A stretch of DNA of 64,000 bases from NCBI RefSeq assembly GCF_001984125.1, contig NZ_MTQL01000006.1:62001-126000 (forward strand), in the 5' to 3' direction. A program made the position numbers and the translations under genes. Positions within the stretch are counted from its first letter, which is position 1. Each line of letters opens with the position of its first letter. Below, piece after piece: positions 41,856 to 50,171 of the stretch. The stretch is from Leifsonia sp. ALI-44-B. Lineage in GTDB: Bacteria; Actinomycetota; Actinomycetes; Actinomycetales; Microbacteriaceae. A model generated the notes under the pieces. That model searched no databases. It was given only the letters and a program-made list of their open reading frames with translations, and was not told the DNA's origin.

Positions 41856-43415
41856 TCACCACTGCGAGCGTTCGTAATCCTTCAGGAAGCATCCGGTCAG
41901 GTCTTCGCCGGCCTCGCCGCGCACGATCGGGTCATAGACGCGGGCAGCTCCGTCGACCAGGTCGAGCGGCGCGTGGAAACCCTCTTCGGCCAGCCGCACC
42001 TTGGTGGGGTGGGGGCGTTCGTCGGTGATCCACCCGGTGTCGACGCTGGTCATGAGGATGCCGTCATCCAGCATCTCTTTAGCGCTCGTGCGCGTGAGCA
42101 TGTTGAGCGCGGCCTTGGCCATGTTGGTGTGGGGATGCCCGGGGCCCTTGTAGCCGCGCCCGAAAACGCCCTCCATCGCCGAGACGTTGACGATGTAGGT
42201 GCGGCGGGCGGGCGAGGCCTTGAGCGACGGGCGCAAACGGCCGACCAGGATGAACGGAGCCGTCGTGTTGCACAGCTGCACCTCGAGCATCTCGAGCGGG
42301 TCGACGTCGTCCACGTTCTGGGTCCACGAGTTGACGGCGTGCAGGTCGGGCACGAGGCCGCCCGCGTCGATGGCCGTGCCGTCGGCCAGCTTGTCGAGGC
42401 TCGACGACCCGGCCGTCATGGCGAGCGTCGCGATGTCGGTGGGCGTCAGCGCGGGGGCGTCGTCGCCGCGGCGCGCCGGGGTGACGCCCGCCAGGATCGG
42501 ATGCCCGGCCACCGAGGCCGCGAGGGCCATGGGGTGCTGGTCGTTGGTGTGGCCGAACGTGGAGAGCTCGGGCAGCGGGCCGTCGGGCAGCGGCGCGGTC
42601 TCGGCATCGGCAAGCAGCGAGTAGGAGCCCGCCGAGCGGCGCACGGTCTGGGCCGCATTGTTGATGAGGATGTCGAGGTGCCCGCGCTCGGCCACCGAAT
42701 CGGCCAGGGCGATCACCTGGGCGGGGTCGCGCAGGTCGATGCCCACGATGCGCAGGCGGTGCAGCCACTCGCCCGAATCGGGCAGGGCCTGGAACCGGCG
42801 CACGGCGTCGCGGGGAAAACGCGTCGTGATGGTTGTATGGGCGCCGTCGCGCAGTAGCCGCAGGGCGATGTGCATGCCGATCTTGGCGCGGCCGCCCGTG
42901 AGCAGCGCGCGGCGGCCCGTGAGGTCGGTGCGCGCGTTGCGCTTCTGGTGGCTGAGCGCCGCGCAGCGCGGGCACAGCTGGTGATAAAACGCGTCGACCT
43001 CGGTGTAGCGCTCCTTGCAGATGTAGCAGGGACGCGCCTTGAGCAGCGTTCCCGCGGTGGGGGCCGCGGCCGTGATGGCCAGCTCGATGCCGCGCGTCTC
43101 GTCGTCGATGCGGTCGGGAGCGCCCGTGGCGGTGGCGGCGACGACAGCCCGGTCGGCGGCGCTGATACGCTGGCGCTTCTCGGCCCGGCGCGAGACCTTC
43201 ACGGATTTGAACATGTTCGCGGTGGCGCGGCGCACGGCGATGAAATCGGGATGCTGGTCGTCGATCGTGTTGAGCGACGCCAGGGTGCGCAGCGTGGTCT
43301 CGAGATCGGCCGGGTCGATGCCGGATGCGCCGACGGGGCCAGTGGCGCCGTCGGATTCGCCCCGATCGGTGGTCTCGTCGGTCTCCGGAGCGGAAGTCAA
43401 GTCATGTTCGTGCAC
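41856..43415 (-). CDS. SDR-fold protein with N-terminal zinc-ribbon, catalytic Tyr absent
   Basis: A 519-residue protein whose second half is a short-chain dehydrogenase/reductase fold: ALLTGGRAKIGMHIALRLL (altered Gly-rich NAD(P) motif), ILINNAAQT, NVSAMEGVFG (Ser) and NMAKAALNML with the conserved Lys. No Tyr stands four residues before that Lys (Thr instead), and the loop between Ser and Lys is about five residues longer, so classical redox chemistry is doubtful. Before the SDR domain, CYICKERY and CPRC give four Cys of a zinc ribbon (about residues 128-151). Start appears to be GTG, with a perfect palindrome directly upstream and no ribosome binding site. The function is unknown. Confidence 0.75.
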   Translation of the reverse strand: MHEHDLTSAPETDETTDRGESDGATGPVGASGIDPADLETTLRTLASLNTIDDQHPDFIAVRRATANMFKSVKVSRRAEKRQRISAADRAVVAATATGAPDRIDDETRGIELAITAAAPTAGTLLKARPCYICKERYTEVDAFYHQLCPRCAALSHQKRNARTDLTGRRALLTGGRAKIGMHIALRLLRDGAHTTITTRFPRDAVRRFQALPDSGEWLHRLRIVGIDLRDPAQVIALADSVAERGHLDILINNAAQTVRRSAGSYSLLADAETAPLPDGPLPELSTFGHTNDQHPMALAASVAGHPILAGVTPARRGDDAPALTPTDIATLAMTAGSSSLDKLADGTAIDAGGLVPDLHAVNSWTQNVDDVDPLEMLEVQLCNTTAPFILVGRLRPSLKASPARRTYIVNVSAMEGVFGRGYKGPGHPHTNMAKAALNMLTRTSAKEMLDDGILMTSVDTGWITDERPHPTKVRLAEEGFHAPLDLVDGAARVYDPIVRGEAGEDLTGCFLKDYERSQW

Positions 43416-43417
43416 TG

Positions 43418-43433
43418 GGCGAGTTTACTCGCC
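43418..43433. promoter_or_regulatory. 16-bp perfect palindrome immediately upstream of the zinc-ribbon SDR gene
   Basis: GGCGAGTTTACTCGCC is nearly a perfect palindrome (7-bp arms GGCGAGT/ACTCGCC, two-base centre) ending two bases before the proposed GTG start. It could be an operator or an RNA hairpin hiding the start; which one is unknown. The remainder of the gap to marP shows no clear motif. Confidence 0.55.
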
Positions 43434-43523
43434 ACGGCTGACGTTCGCGGGTGCGTCACGAGCGGAGTGGGCTGGGACCCGTTCGCCCGGAGCGTGACGG
43501 GCGTGGACCCCGCTGAACCTCGT

Positions 43524-44711
43524 CTACTCCCGGATGCAGCCGCCCGACGACACGGGGGCGTCGAGCGCGGCGGCCTGCGCGGCCACGGGGGACAGCTCGT
43601 CGAGCGTCATGGCGTAGCCGACGTTCTGCACCGTCGTCGCGCGCGCGAACACGACGCCCACGACCGTGCCGTCGGTGGCGAGCAGCGGCCCACCCGAGTT
43701 GCCGGGCTGCACGTTGGCGGCCAGGGTGTACACGCTGCGGTCGCTCGACGATTCGTTGCGGATGTCGGGAACGCGCAACGAGCTCACGCTCAGCACTCCA
43801 GCCGGGCCGGTCGTGAACGGCCCGCCGTGCGGATACCCGTCGACCACGGCGTCGGCCCCCGCGGCGAGGTTCTGGCCCAGGGGAATGGGCCGCGCATCCA
43901 GGTCGTCGACGGCGATGACGGCTAGATCGTCGACCGGGTCGAAGTAGACGACACGCCCCGGCCGAGGCAACTCGTTGGGCGCCTCGATCACGGGGTCGGT
44001 GACGCCCGCCAGCACGTGCGCGTTGGTGACGACGCGGTCGTCGGACACGACGAAACCAGAACCCGTGAGTCCGAGCCCGCATTCGGCGGCCGTGCCCGAG
44101 ATGCGCACGACCGAATCGGCCGAGGCGGCGAGGGAGGCTGAATCGGTGGCCACATCGGGCACATCGGGCGTCTCGCTCGGCACGCCGAGCGCCTCGGTGA
44201 TCCAGGGCAGCGCGTCGTCGACGGCCGCCGTGCGCACCTGCGCAAGCCACGTCTTGACCGGATCGGGCGTGAGACCGTCGATGGCCTTGATGACCGCGGA
44301 GGACGCCGTCATCTGGGTGAGCGCCGGCACGCCGAGTGCGCTCACCTGCGACGCCACGAGGCCGAGCACGAGGGCGCCGACCACGACGTTGGCCGCGGCC
44401 CCCAGCAGCCGGTCGACGAAACCGAGTTTGACGATCTGCACGCCGCGCCGCAGCACGCGCCCGATCGTTGTGCCGATCGTGAAGCCCAGGGACAGCAGCA
44501 GCAGTGCCACGACGATCACCGTGAGCACCCGCCACTCGGGCGGAACGGCGGTCGCCGCGAGCGGCACCACGAAGTACGCCGCAATGCCTCCGAGCACGAG
44601 ACCCGCGATGCCGAAGAGCGTGCGCAGAATGCCCACGCGGTAGCCATAGACGAGATAGGACACGAGCAGAATCACGAGAAGGATGTCGACGATCCAGTGG
44701 GTCTCGGTCAC
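43524..44711 (-). CDS. marP: MarP-like membrane serine protease
   Basis: A 395-residue protein with four N-terminal membrane segments of CvpA type (residues 5-125) and an extracytoplasmic chymotrypsin-like protease domain. The triad is visible: His232 in VTNAHV, Asp262 in DDLAVIAV, Ser339 in QPGNSGGP. Cys211 and Cys392 match the positions of the regulatory disulfide known in mycobacterial MarP, which protects the cell against acid and oxidative stress by processing a peptidoglycan hydrolase. Its start overlaps the stop of the small SH3-like gene by four bases. Length and order fit the family closely. Confidence 0.9.
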   Translation of the reverse strand: MTETHWIVDILLVILLVSYLVYGYRVGILRTLFGIAGLVLGGIAAYFVVPLAATAVPPEWRVLTVIVVALLLLSLGFTIGTTIGRVLRRGVQIVKLGFVDRLLGAAANVVVGALVLGLVASQVSALGVPALTQMTASSAVIKAIDGLTPDPVKTWLAQVRTAAVDDALPWITEALGVPSETPDVPDVATDSASLAASADSVVRISGTAAECGLGLTGSGFVVSDDRVVTNAHVLAGVTDPVIEAPNELPRPGRVVYFDPVDDLAVIAVDDLDARPIPLGQNLAAGADAVVDGYPHGGPFTTGPAGVLSVSSLRVPDIRNESSSDRSVYTLAANVQPGNSGGPLLATDGTVVGVVFARATTVQNVGYAMTLDELSPVAAQAAALDAPVSSGGCIRE

Positions 44712-44977
44712 GAAATACTCCTGTTGCTGGTGCGCCTCACGGGCGGGTCGGGCACGCGTTTGCCGGCCAACACGTCACCCCAGCCGATGTGCACGAGGCC
44801 GCGTGTCGTCTCGACGCCGATGCCCGATTCGTCACGCGCGATGAGCAGGCCCAAGGCATCCGTATAGCGATGGATGCCGTCGGCCTCTGGCATGCCGTCA
44901 CGCAGCGCCCAGCGCACCACGACGCGCGTGCCGAGGGGCAGGGCGCGCAGTTCGGCGGTCGGATCGAGCGAGGGCAT
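44708..44977 (-). CDS. Small SH3-like domain protein coupled to marP
   Basis: An 89-residue protein beginning MPSLDPTAELRALPLGTRVVVRW, then YTDALGLLIARDESGIGVETTRGLVHIGWGDVLAGKRVPDPP. This strand-rich pattern (LPxGTRVVVR...TDALG...VxVxTxxGxxxIxxxDVxAxKRVP) resembles the N-terminal SH3-like domain of Rv0428c-type GNAT acetyltransferases, present here without the acetyltransferase. ATG at 44977 fits the domain; a longer frame lacks support. It ends within the marP start (ATGA), so it is co-translated with the protease. It is divergent from the DUF3516 helicase with 61 bp between. Role unknown. Confidence 0.7.
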   Translation of the reverse strand: MPSLDPTAELRALPLGTRVVVRWALRDGMPEADGIHRYTDALGLLIARDESGIGVETTRGLVHIGWGDVLAGKRVPDPPVRRTSNRSIS

Positions 44978-45038
44978 GAGTGCAGTGTAGGAGAGACGTC
45001 CGACAGGAAACCCGACAGTAGGGCAGGATCGAAGCATC

Positions 45039-47699
45039 ATGACTGACGCCGAACCTGCCGACGACACCACCTCCGTCCCCGCTTCGGCGACCGATCCCAC
45101 GAACGATCGCGCGGCCGATTCCGCGGACGATCAGGCTGCAGCATCCGTGTCGCCCGCGCCCACACTCACGGCCCGCCTGCCCGACAGCTACGACCCGGAT
45201 GTCGTGTTCGAGCGTTTCGAGGAGTGGGCGGGCGGCCGCGGCCTCTCGCTCTACCCTGCGCAGGAGGAGGCGGTGCTCGAGATCGTGACGGGCGCCAACG
45301 TCATCCTCTCGACCCCCACCGGAACGGGTAAATCGCTCGTCGCGATCGGCGCCCATTTCGCAGCCCTCGCGGAGGGTAAGCGCAGCTACTACACCGCCCC
45401 CATCAAAGCGCTCGTCAGCGAGAAGTTCTTCGCGTTGGTCGAAATCTTCGGCGCCGAGAACGTGGGCATGGTCACGGGTGACTCGTCGGTCAACGGCGAC
45501 GCGCCGATCATCTGCTGCACGGCCGAGATTCTCGCCAACCTCGCACTTCGGCAGGGCGACGCGGCCGACGTCGGCCAGGTCGTCATGGACGAGTTCCACT
45601 TCTACTCCGACCCCGATCGGGGTTGGGCCTGGCAGGTGCCGCTCCTCACGCTGCCGAAGGCCCAGTTCCTCCTCATGTCGGCCACGCTCGGAGACGTCGA
45701 GTGGCTGGCCAAAGACCTCACGGCGCGCACCGGGCGCCCGACCGCCACGGTCACGGGAGTCGAGCGACCCGTCCCGCTGCACTACTACTACGCCAAGACG
45801 CCCGTGCACGAGACCGTGGAAGACCTGCTGCAGACCGGCCAGTCGCCCATCTACATCGTGCACTTCTCGCAGCTCGCGGCCCTCGAACGCGCGCAGGCCA
45901 TGACGAGCATCAAGGTCGTCACGCGCGAACAGCGCGATGCCATCGCCGACCTCATCGGGGGTTTCCGCTTCACGACGTCGTTCGGCAAGATGCTGTCCCG
46001 CCTCATCCGCTCGGGAATCGGTGTGCACCACGCGGGAATGTTGCCCAAGTACCGCCGCCTCGTCGAGCAGCTGGCACAGAAGGGTCTCCTGCGTGTCATC
46101 TGCGGCACCGACACGCTGGGCGTCGGCATCAACGTGCCCATCCGCACGGTGCTCCTGACCGCCCTGACCAAATACGACGGGCAACGGATGCGTCAGCTCA
46201 ACGCGCGCGAATTCCACCAGATCGCGGGGCGCGCGGGCCGAGCCGGTTACGACACCGCCGGCACGGTCGTCGTGCAGGCCCCCGAGCACGAGACCGAGAA
46301 CGCGAAGGCCATCGCCAAGGCGGGCGACGATCCCAAGAAGATCCGCAAGATCGTGCGCAAGAAGGCGCCAGACGGTTTCGTGTCGTGGGGCGAGCCCAGC
46401 TTCCAGCGTCTCGTCGCGGCCGAACCCGAGACCCTCACGTCGAGCATGCAGATCACGCACGCCATGATGCTCAACCTCATCGGGCAGGGCGGCGACGTCT
46501 TCACCACCGTGCGCACCCTGCTCGAGGACAACCACGAGCCGCGCGCCAGACAGCTGGCTCTGCTGCGGCAGGCGCTGTCGATCTATCGCAGCCTGCGCAC
46601 GGCCGAGATCGTCGAACAGATCGAGAGCCCGGATGGCGGGCGTGCGACCATCCGCCTGACCGTGGACCTGCAGCCCAACTTCGCGCTCAACCAGCCGCTA
46701 TCGCCCTTCGCGCTGGCCGTCTTCGACGTGCTCGACCCCGAGAACGAGAACTATGCGCTCGACACCATCTCGGTGCTCGAGGCGACGCTCGACGACCCCC
46801 GGCCCGTGCTCTCGGCGCAGCAGTTCATGGCGCGCGGCGAGGCCGTGGCCCAGATGAAGGCCGACGGCATCGAATACGACGAGCGCATGGAGATTCTCGA
46901 GGGGATCACGCATCCGAAGCCCCTCGAGGAGATGCTCGACGCCATGTTCGAGACCTATTCGGCCACGCAGCCCTGGATCGGCGACTTCGAGCTGCGTCCC
47001 AAATCGGTCGTGCGGGACATGTACGAGCGCGCCATGACCTTCGGCGACTTCATCTCCTTCTACAAGCTCGCGCGGTCGGAGGGGCTCGTGCTGCGCTACC
47101 TGTCCGACGCGTTCCGGGCGGCGCGTCAGACCATCCCCGACGAGGCGAAGACCGACGAGCTGCGCGACCTGATCGAGTGGCTGGGCGAGCTGGTGCGGCA
47201 GGTGGATTCGAGTCTGCTCGACGAGTGGGAGGAGCTCGTCCACCCGTCGTTCGATCCGGGCGACCCCGACAGCGTGGTGCCGCCCGCGCCCAAGCGGCTC
47301 ACCAACAACGTGCGCGCTTTTCGGGTGCTGGTGCGCAACGAGATGTTCCGGCGGGTGCAGTTGGCGGCGCGCGAGGACTACGAGGCGCTCGGCGAACTCG
47401 ATGCTGCCTCGGGGTTCGACGCGGATGCCTGGCGCGACGCCCTCGACGGGTTCTTCGCCGAATACGAGGACACCGAGTCATCCCGCCCCCTGTCGCCCAT
47501 CGGAACGGATGCCGCGGCGCGCAGTGCCTCGTTGCTGCTGGTCGACGAGCAGCCGGGGGCCTGGGTCGTGCGGCAGATCCTGGCGGATCCCGCGGGCGAC
47601 CACGACTGGGGCATCAGCGCGACGGTCGATCTGGCCGAGTCGGACGAGCAGGGTGTGGCTGTCGTGCGCATCGACAGAGTGGGGCAGCTGGGGGCCTGA
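45039..47699 (+). CDS. DEAD/DEAH-box RNA helicase with DUF3516 C-terminus
   Basis: An 886-residue superfamily 2 helicase. After an acidic 40-residue N-terminus come motif I STPTGTGKS (about residues 89-97), motif II MDEFH, motif III SATLGD, and motifs V-VI GVGINVPI and QIAGRAGRAGYDTAG. The C-terminal 400 residues, with PKPLEEMLDAMFETYSATQPWIGDFELRPKSVVRDMYERAMTFGDFISFYKLARSEGLVLRYLSDAFR, are the DUF3516 region found in actinobacterial Ski2/HelY-related enzymes. It probably remodels RNA in turnover or ribosome maturation. Motif II carries Phe where DEAD/DEVH proteins have Ala/Val. Monocistronic; 66 bp to the next gene. Confidence 0.9.
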   Translation: MTDAEPADDTTSVPASATDPTNDRAADSADDQAAASVSPAPTLTARLPDSYDPDVVFERFEEWAGGRGLSLYPAQEEAVLEIVTGANVILSTPTGTGKSLVAIGAHFAALAEGKRSYYTAPIKALVSEKFFALVEIFGAENVGMVTGDSSVNGDAPIICCTAEILANLALRQGDAADVGQVVMDEFHFYSDPDRGWAWQVPLLTLPKAQFLLMSATLGDVEWLAKDLTARTGRPTATVTGVERPVPLHYYYAKTPVHETVEDLLQTGQSPIYIVHFSQLAALERAQAMTSIKVVTREQRDAIADLIGGFRFTTSFGKMLSRLIRSGIGVHHAGMLPKYRRLVEQLAQKGLLRVICGTDTLGVGINVPIRTVLLTALTKYDGQRMRQLNAREFHQIAGRAGRAGYDTAGTVVVQAPEHETENAKAIAKAGDDPKKIRKIVRKKAPDGFVSWGEPSFQRLVAAEPETLTSSMQITHAMMLNLIGQGGDVFTTVRTLLEDNHEPRARQLALLRQALSIYRSLRTAEIVEQIESPDGGRATIRLTVDLQPNFALNQPLSPFALAVFDVLDPENENYALDTISVLEATLDDPRPVLSAQQFMARGEAVAQMKADGIEYDERMEILEGITHPKPLEEMLDAMFETYSATQPWIGDFELRPKSVVRDMYERAMTFGDFISFYKLARSEGLVLRYLSDAFRAARQTIPDEAKTDELRDLIEWLGELVRQVDSSLLDEWEELVHPSFDPGDPDSVVPPAPKRLTNNVRAFRVLVRNEMFRRVQLAAREDYEALGELDAASGFDADAWRDALDGFFAEYEDTESSRPLSPIGTDAAARSASLLLVDEQPGAWVVRQILADPAGDHDWGISATVDLAESDEQGVAVVRIDRVGQLGA

Positions 47700-47765
47700 C
47701 GAGCGGCCGAAAAGAGGCGTACGCTGGAACCTAATCGACAGATGTCGAAAAGAAAGGTTTCACTC

Positions 47766-48548
47766 ATGACACGGTTCGAGGGCAAAGTCGTCCTGATCAC
47801 CGGCGCGGCCTCCGGTCTCGGCAAGGCCACCGCACTCCACATCGCTCGCGAGGGCGGCGCGCTCTCGCTTGTCGACCTCAATGCGCAGGGTCTCGACGAC
47901 GTCAAGGCGGCCATCCTCGAGGTCGCACCCGACGCCCAGCTCGAGACGATCACGGCCGACGTCTCGAAAGAAGAGGATGTCGAGAACTACGTCGCGAAGA
48001 CCGTCGAACGCTTCGGCAAGATCGACGGTTTCTACAACAACGCCGGCATCGAAGGTAAGCAGAACCTGACCGAGGAGTACGGCAGCGACGAGTTCGCCAA
48101 GGTCATCGGCATCAACCTCAACGGCGTCTTCTTCGGCCTCAAGCACGTGCTGAAGGTCATGAAGGAGCAGGGCTTCGGCTCGGTCGTCAACACGGCCTCC
48201 GTCGGCGGCATCCGCGGCGTCGGCAACCAGTCCGGCTACGCGGCCGCCAAGCACGGCGTCGTGGGCCTGACCCGCAACTCGGCCATCGAATATGGCCAGT
48301 TCGGCATCACCATCAACGCCATCGCCCCCGGCGCCATCATGACGCCCATGGTCGAGGCATCCCTCAAGCAGATCGACCCCGTGAACTGGGAAGAGGCCGG
48401 CACCGAGTTCGTGAGCGTCAACCCGGCCAAGCGTTTCGGCAAGCCGCACGAGGTCGGAGCCGTCGTCGCGTTCCTGCTGTCGGGCGAGGCCTCGTTCGTC
48501 AACGCCACCGTGATCCCCATCGACGGCGGGCAGTCCTACAAGTACTAG
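47766..48548 (+). CDS. Classical SDR-family dehydrogenase
   Basis: A 260-residue short-chain dehydrogenase/reductase with all key residues: TGAASGLG (residues 11-18), NNAG, catalytic Ser in NTASVGG, and YAAAKHG with Tyr/Lys. The C-terminus PIDGGQSYKY is family-typical, and it uses NAD(H) or NADP(H) on an unknown alcohol or ketone. The Asp after the second strand (SLVDLN) favours NAD. Start choice: AAGAAAGG lies eight bases before ATG at 47766; an ATG at 47742 is less likely. Unlike the zinc-ribbon SDR protein nearby, this one should be active. Confidence 0.9.
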   Translation: MTRFEGKVVLITGAASGLGKATALHIAREGGALSLVDLNAQGLDDVKAAILEVAPDAQLETITADVSKEEDVENYVAKTVERFGKIDGFYNNAGIEGKQNLTEEYGSDEFAKVIGINLNGVFFGLKHVLKVMKEQGFGSVVNTASVGGIRGVGNQSGYAAAKHGVVGLTRNSAIEYGQFGITINAIAPGAIMTPMVEASLKQIDPVNWEEAGTEFVSVNPAKRFGKPHEVGAVVAFLLSGEASFVNATVIPIDGGQSYKY

Positions 48549-48614
48549 AGCCGTCGCCGGTCGCCAACTGCGGCTGATAGCCAGCTGTAGCCGGGGGAGC
48601 GGGCGAGGTCTAGC

Positions 48615-49094
48615 ATGACGACCATGCAGACCATCAGCCCGTTCCTCTGGTTCGACGGCCGTGCCGAAGAGGCCGCCGAGCTCTATGTGTCGATCTTCGA
48701 CGATTCGCGCATCACGAACGTGTCGCGCTATCCCGAGGGCACGCCGCAGGCCGGGCAGGCGCTGGCCGTGTCGTTCGTGCTCGAGGGTCTCGAAATGAAC
48801 GCCCTCAACGGCGGGCCCATGTATCAGTTCACGCCGGCGATCTCGTTGTTCGTGCGCGCCGACACGCAGGAGCGCATCGACCACATCTGGGATTCGCTCA
48901 TCGCCGACGGCGGCGCGCCGAGTCGGTGCGGATGGCTCGTCGACAAGTTCGGTCTGTCGTGGCAGGTCGTTCCCGCGGCCCTCGATGAGGGTCTCTCCGA
49001 CCCGCGGCCCGGAGTGGCCGGTCGTGTCATGGAAGCCATGATGCAGATGGACAAGCTGGATGTCGCGCTGCTGAGGGCCGCCCGCGAGGGCTGA
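48615..49094 (+). CDS. VOC-superfamily (PhnB-like) protein
   Basis: A 159-residue protein with the PhnB/3-demethylubiquinone methyltransferase-like VOC pattern: ISPFLWFDGRAEEAAELYVSIFDDSRITNVSRYPEG at the N-terminus, FVLEGLEMNALNGGPMYQFTPAISLFV in the middle and CGWLVDKFGLSWQVVP near residue 115. This is one betaalphabetabetabeta pair that normally dimerises and binds a metal; many are stress- or antibiotic-related, but the function here is not known. A second ATG at 48624 is possible. It converges on the HhH gene with eight bases between stops. Confidence 0.85.
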   Translation: MTTMQTISPFLWFDGRAEEAAELYVSIFDDSRITNVSRYPEGTPQAGQALAVSFVLEGLEMNALNGGPMYQFTPAISLFVRADTQERIDHIWDSLIADGGAPSRCGWLVDKFGLSWQVVPAALDEGLSDPRPGVAGRVMEAMMQMDKLDVALLRAAREG

Positions 49095-49101
49095 GGTCAG
49101 C

Positions 49102-49557
49102 TCAGCTGCTGACGCCCGAGGGCTGCGCCGTGCCGTAGAGATGTGACGGCATGGCGTCGGCGAAGATGCGCGCCGTCACGGGCCCGATGCCCTTGAACGC
49201 CGTCAGGCGGTCGATCAATTCATCGCGGTCGGATGACGAGGCGACGAGGTGGTGCACCGAGCCGTATTCTTCGGCCAGGCGGGGCATCACATCGCGCAGC
49301 TCGTCGGTCATGATGTAGTCGAACCGGGCATAGCCGCCCTCGTCGAGGATGCGGCGGAACTGCTCGCGTCCCACTTCCGAGAAGCGCGCGGGCGACGTGA
49401 AGCTGTGGTCGATGAGCGTGCGGTAGGTCTGCGCGGCGATCTCCTGCTGGATGCGGCGCCCGAAGAGCAGGCTGGCCAGCAGCCAGCGGTAGAGCTGCAC
49501 GGGCGAGCCGGTCGACGGGTCGATATCGAGATCGGCCGGGGTCAGATTGTCGCTCAT
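49102..49557 (-). CDS. Helix-hairpin-helix (HhH-GPD-like) protein
   Basis: A 151-residue soluble protein. LYRWLLASLLFGRRIQQEIAAQTYRTLID (residues 22-50) and the helix-hairpin-helix LTAFKGIGPVTARIFADAM near 120-138 suggest the fold of the endonuclease III/HhH-GPD group, shortened. The catalytic Lys of glycosylase/lyases is not seen, so it may be a DNA-binding relative rather than an active glycosylase. GGAGGA lies five bases before ATG 49557; the upstream frame is a shadow. It follows the acidic protein gene by 34 bp and lies near sbcDC, divergent from it. Confidence 0.7.
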   Translation of the reverse strand: MSDNLTPADLDIDPSTGSPVQLYRWLLASLLFGRRIQQEIAAQTYRTLIDHSFTSPARFSEVGREQFRRILDEGGYARFDYIMTDELRDVMPRLAEEYGSVHHLVASSSDRDELIDRLTAFKGIGPVTARIFADAMPSHLYGTAQPSGVSS

Positions 49558-49591
49558 CGGGGTCCTCCGCGGGGTTCGTGCGGTCTGTGGG

Positions 49592-50008
49592 TCAGGGGTG
49601 CGTGAAGGCGCTGGCCTGCGCGGCCCGCACGGCGTCGTCGCCCTGTTCGGCGGCTGACCCGCTCGGCGCGGCTCCCTCGTCGGCCGCACCCGGGCCGTCG
49701 ACGTCTTCGGGGGCGTTGTCGCCCGTTCCCGAACGGTGTTCGGGGGAGTCGGTCTCGTCGGCGGCGTCGAGATCGGCCGCGACATCCGCGTCGGTCTGCG
49801 CGTCGGCGGTGTCGCCGTCAGCGGTGTCGGCGTCGTCGGCGACCGTGTCGCCGCCGGAGCTCAGGCCGTCCTGGGCGGGGAGGGAGTCGTCGTCGACGTG
49901 GCTGAGCGCCGTGCCATCGGGAGCCACGCCGCCGATCGAGCTGTCGCTGTCGTCTTCACCGGGAACGTGGGACTGGACGCCGGGGGTCGATCCGTCTGTC
50001 GTGCTCAT
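49592..50008 (-). CDS. Acidic low-complexity protein, unknown
   Basis: A 138-residue hydrophilic protein of Asp, Ala, Ser, Thr and Gly with almost no hydrophobic core (ADTADGDTADAQTDADVAADLDAAD in the middle), so probably disordered. No signal peptide or known domain. GGAGG six bases before ATG at 50008 supports translation, and codon use fits the genome. It sits first in a two-gene unit with the HhH protein, divergent from sbcD. Function unknown; the Asp-rich middle is made of short degenerate repeats. Confidence 0.6.
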   Translation of the reverse strand: MSTTDGSTPGVQSHVPGEDDSDSSIGGVAPDGTALSHVDDDSLPAQDGLSSGGDTVADDADTADGDTADAQTDADVAADLDAADETDSPEHRSGTGDNAPEDVDGPGAADEGAAPSGSAAEQGDDAVRAAQASAFTHP

Positions 50009-50171
50009 GTGATGCCTCCATACCGTGTCGAAGCGGCGCGATGACGGCCGCTGATATTCATCCAACGCCACCCGGTGAACCGTGAAAAGGGGATAGCGCG
50101 GACCGCCTCTGCCGCGTATGGTGCCGCCGTGCCCCGCCCCGGATGTCGGGGGTGCTCAGTAGGCTCGACGC

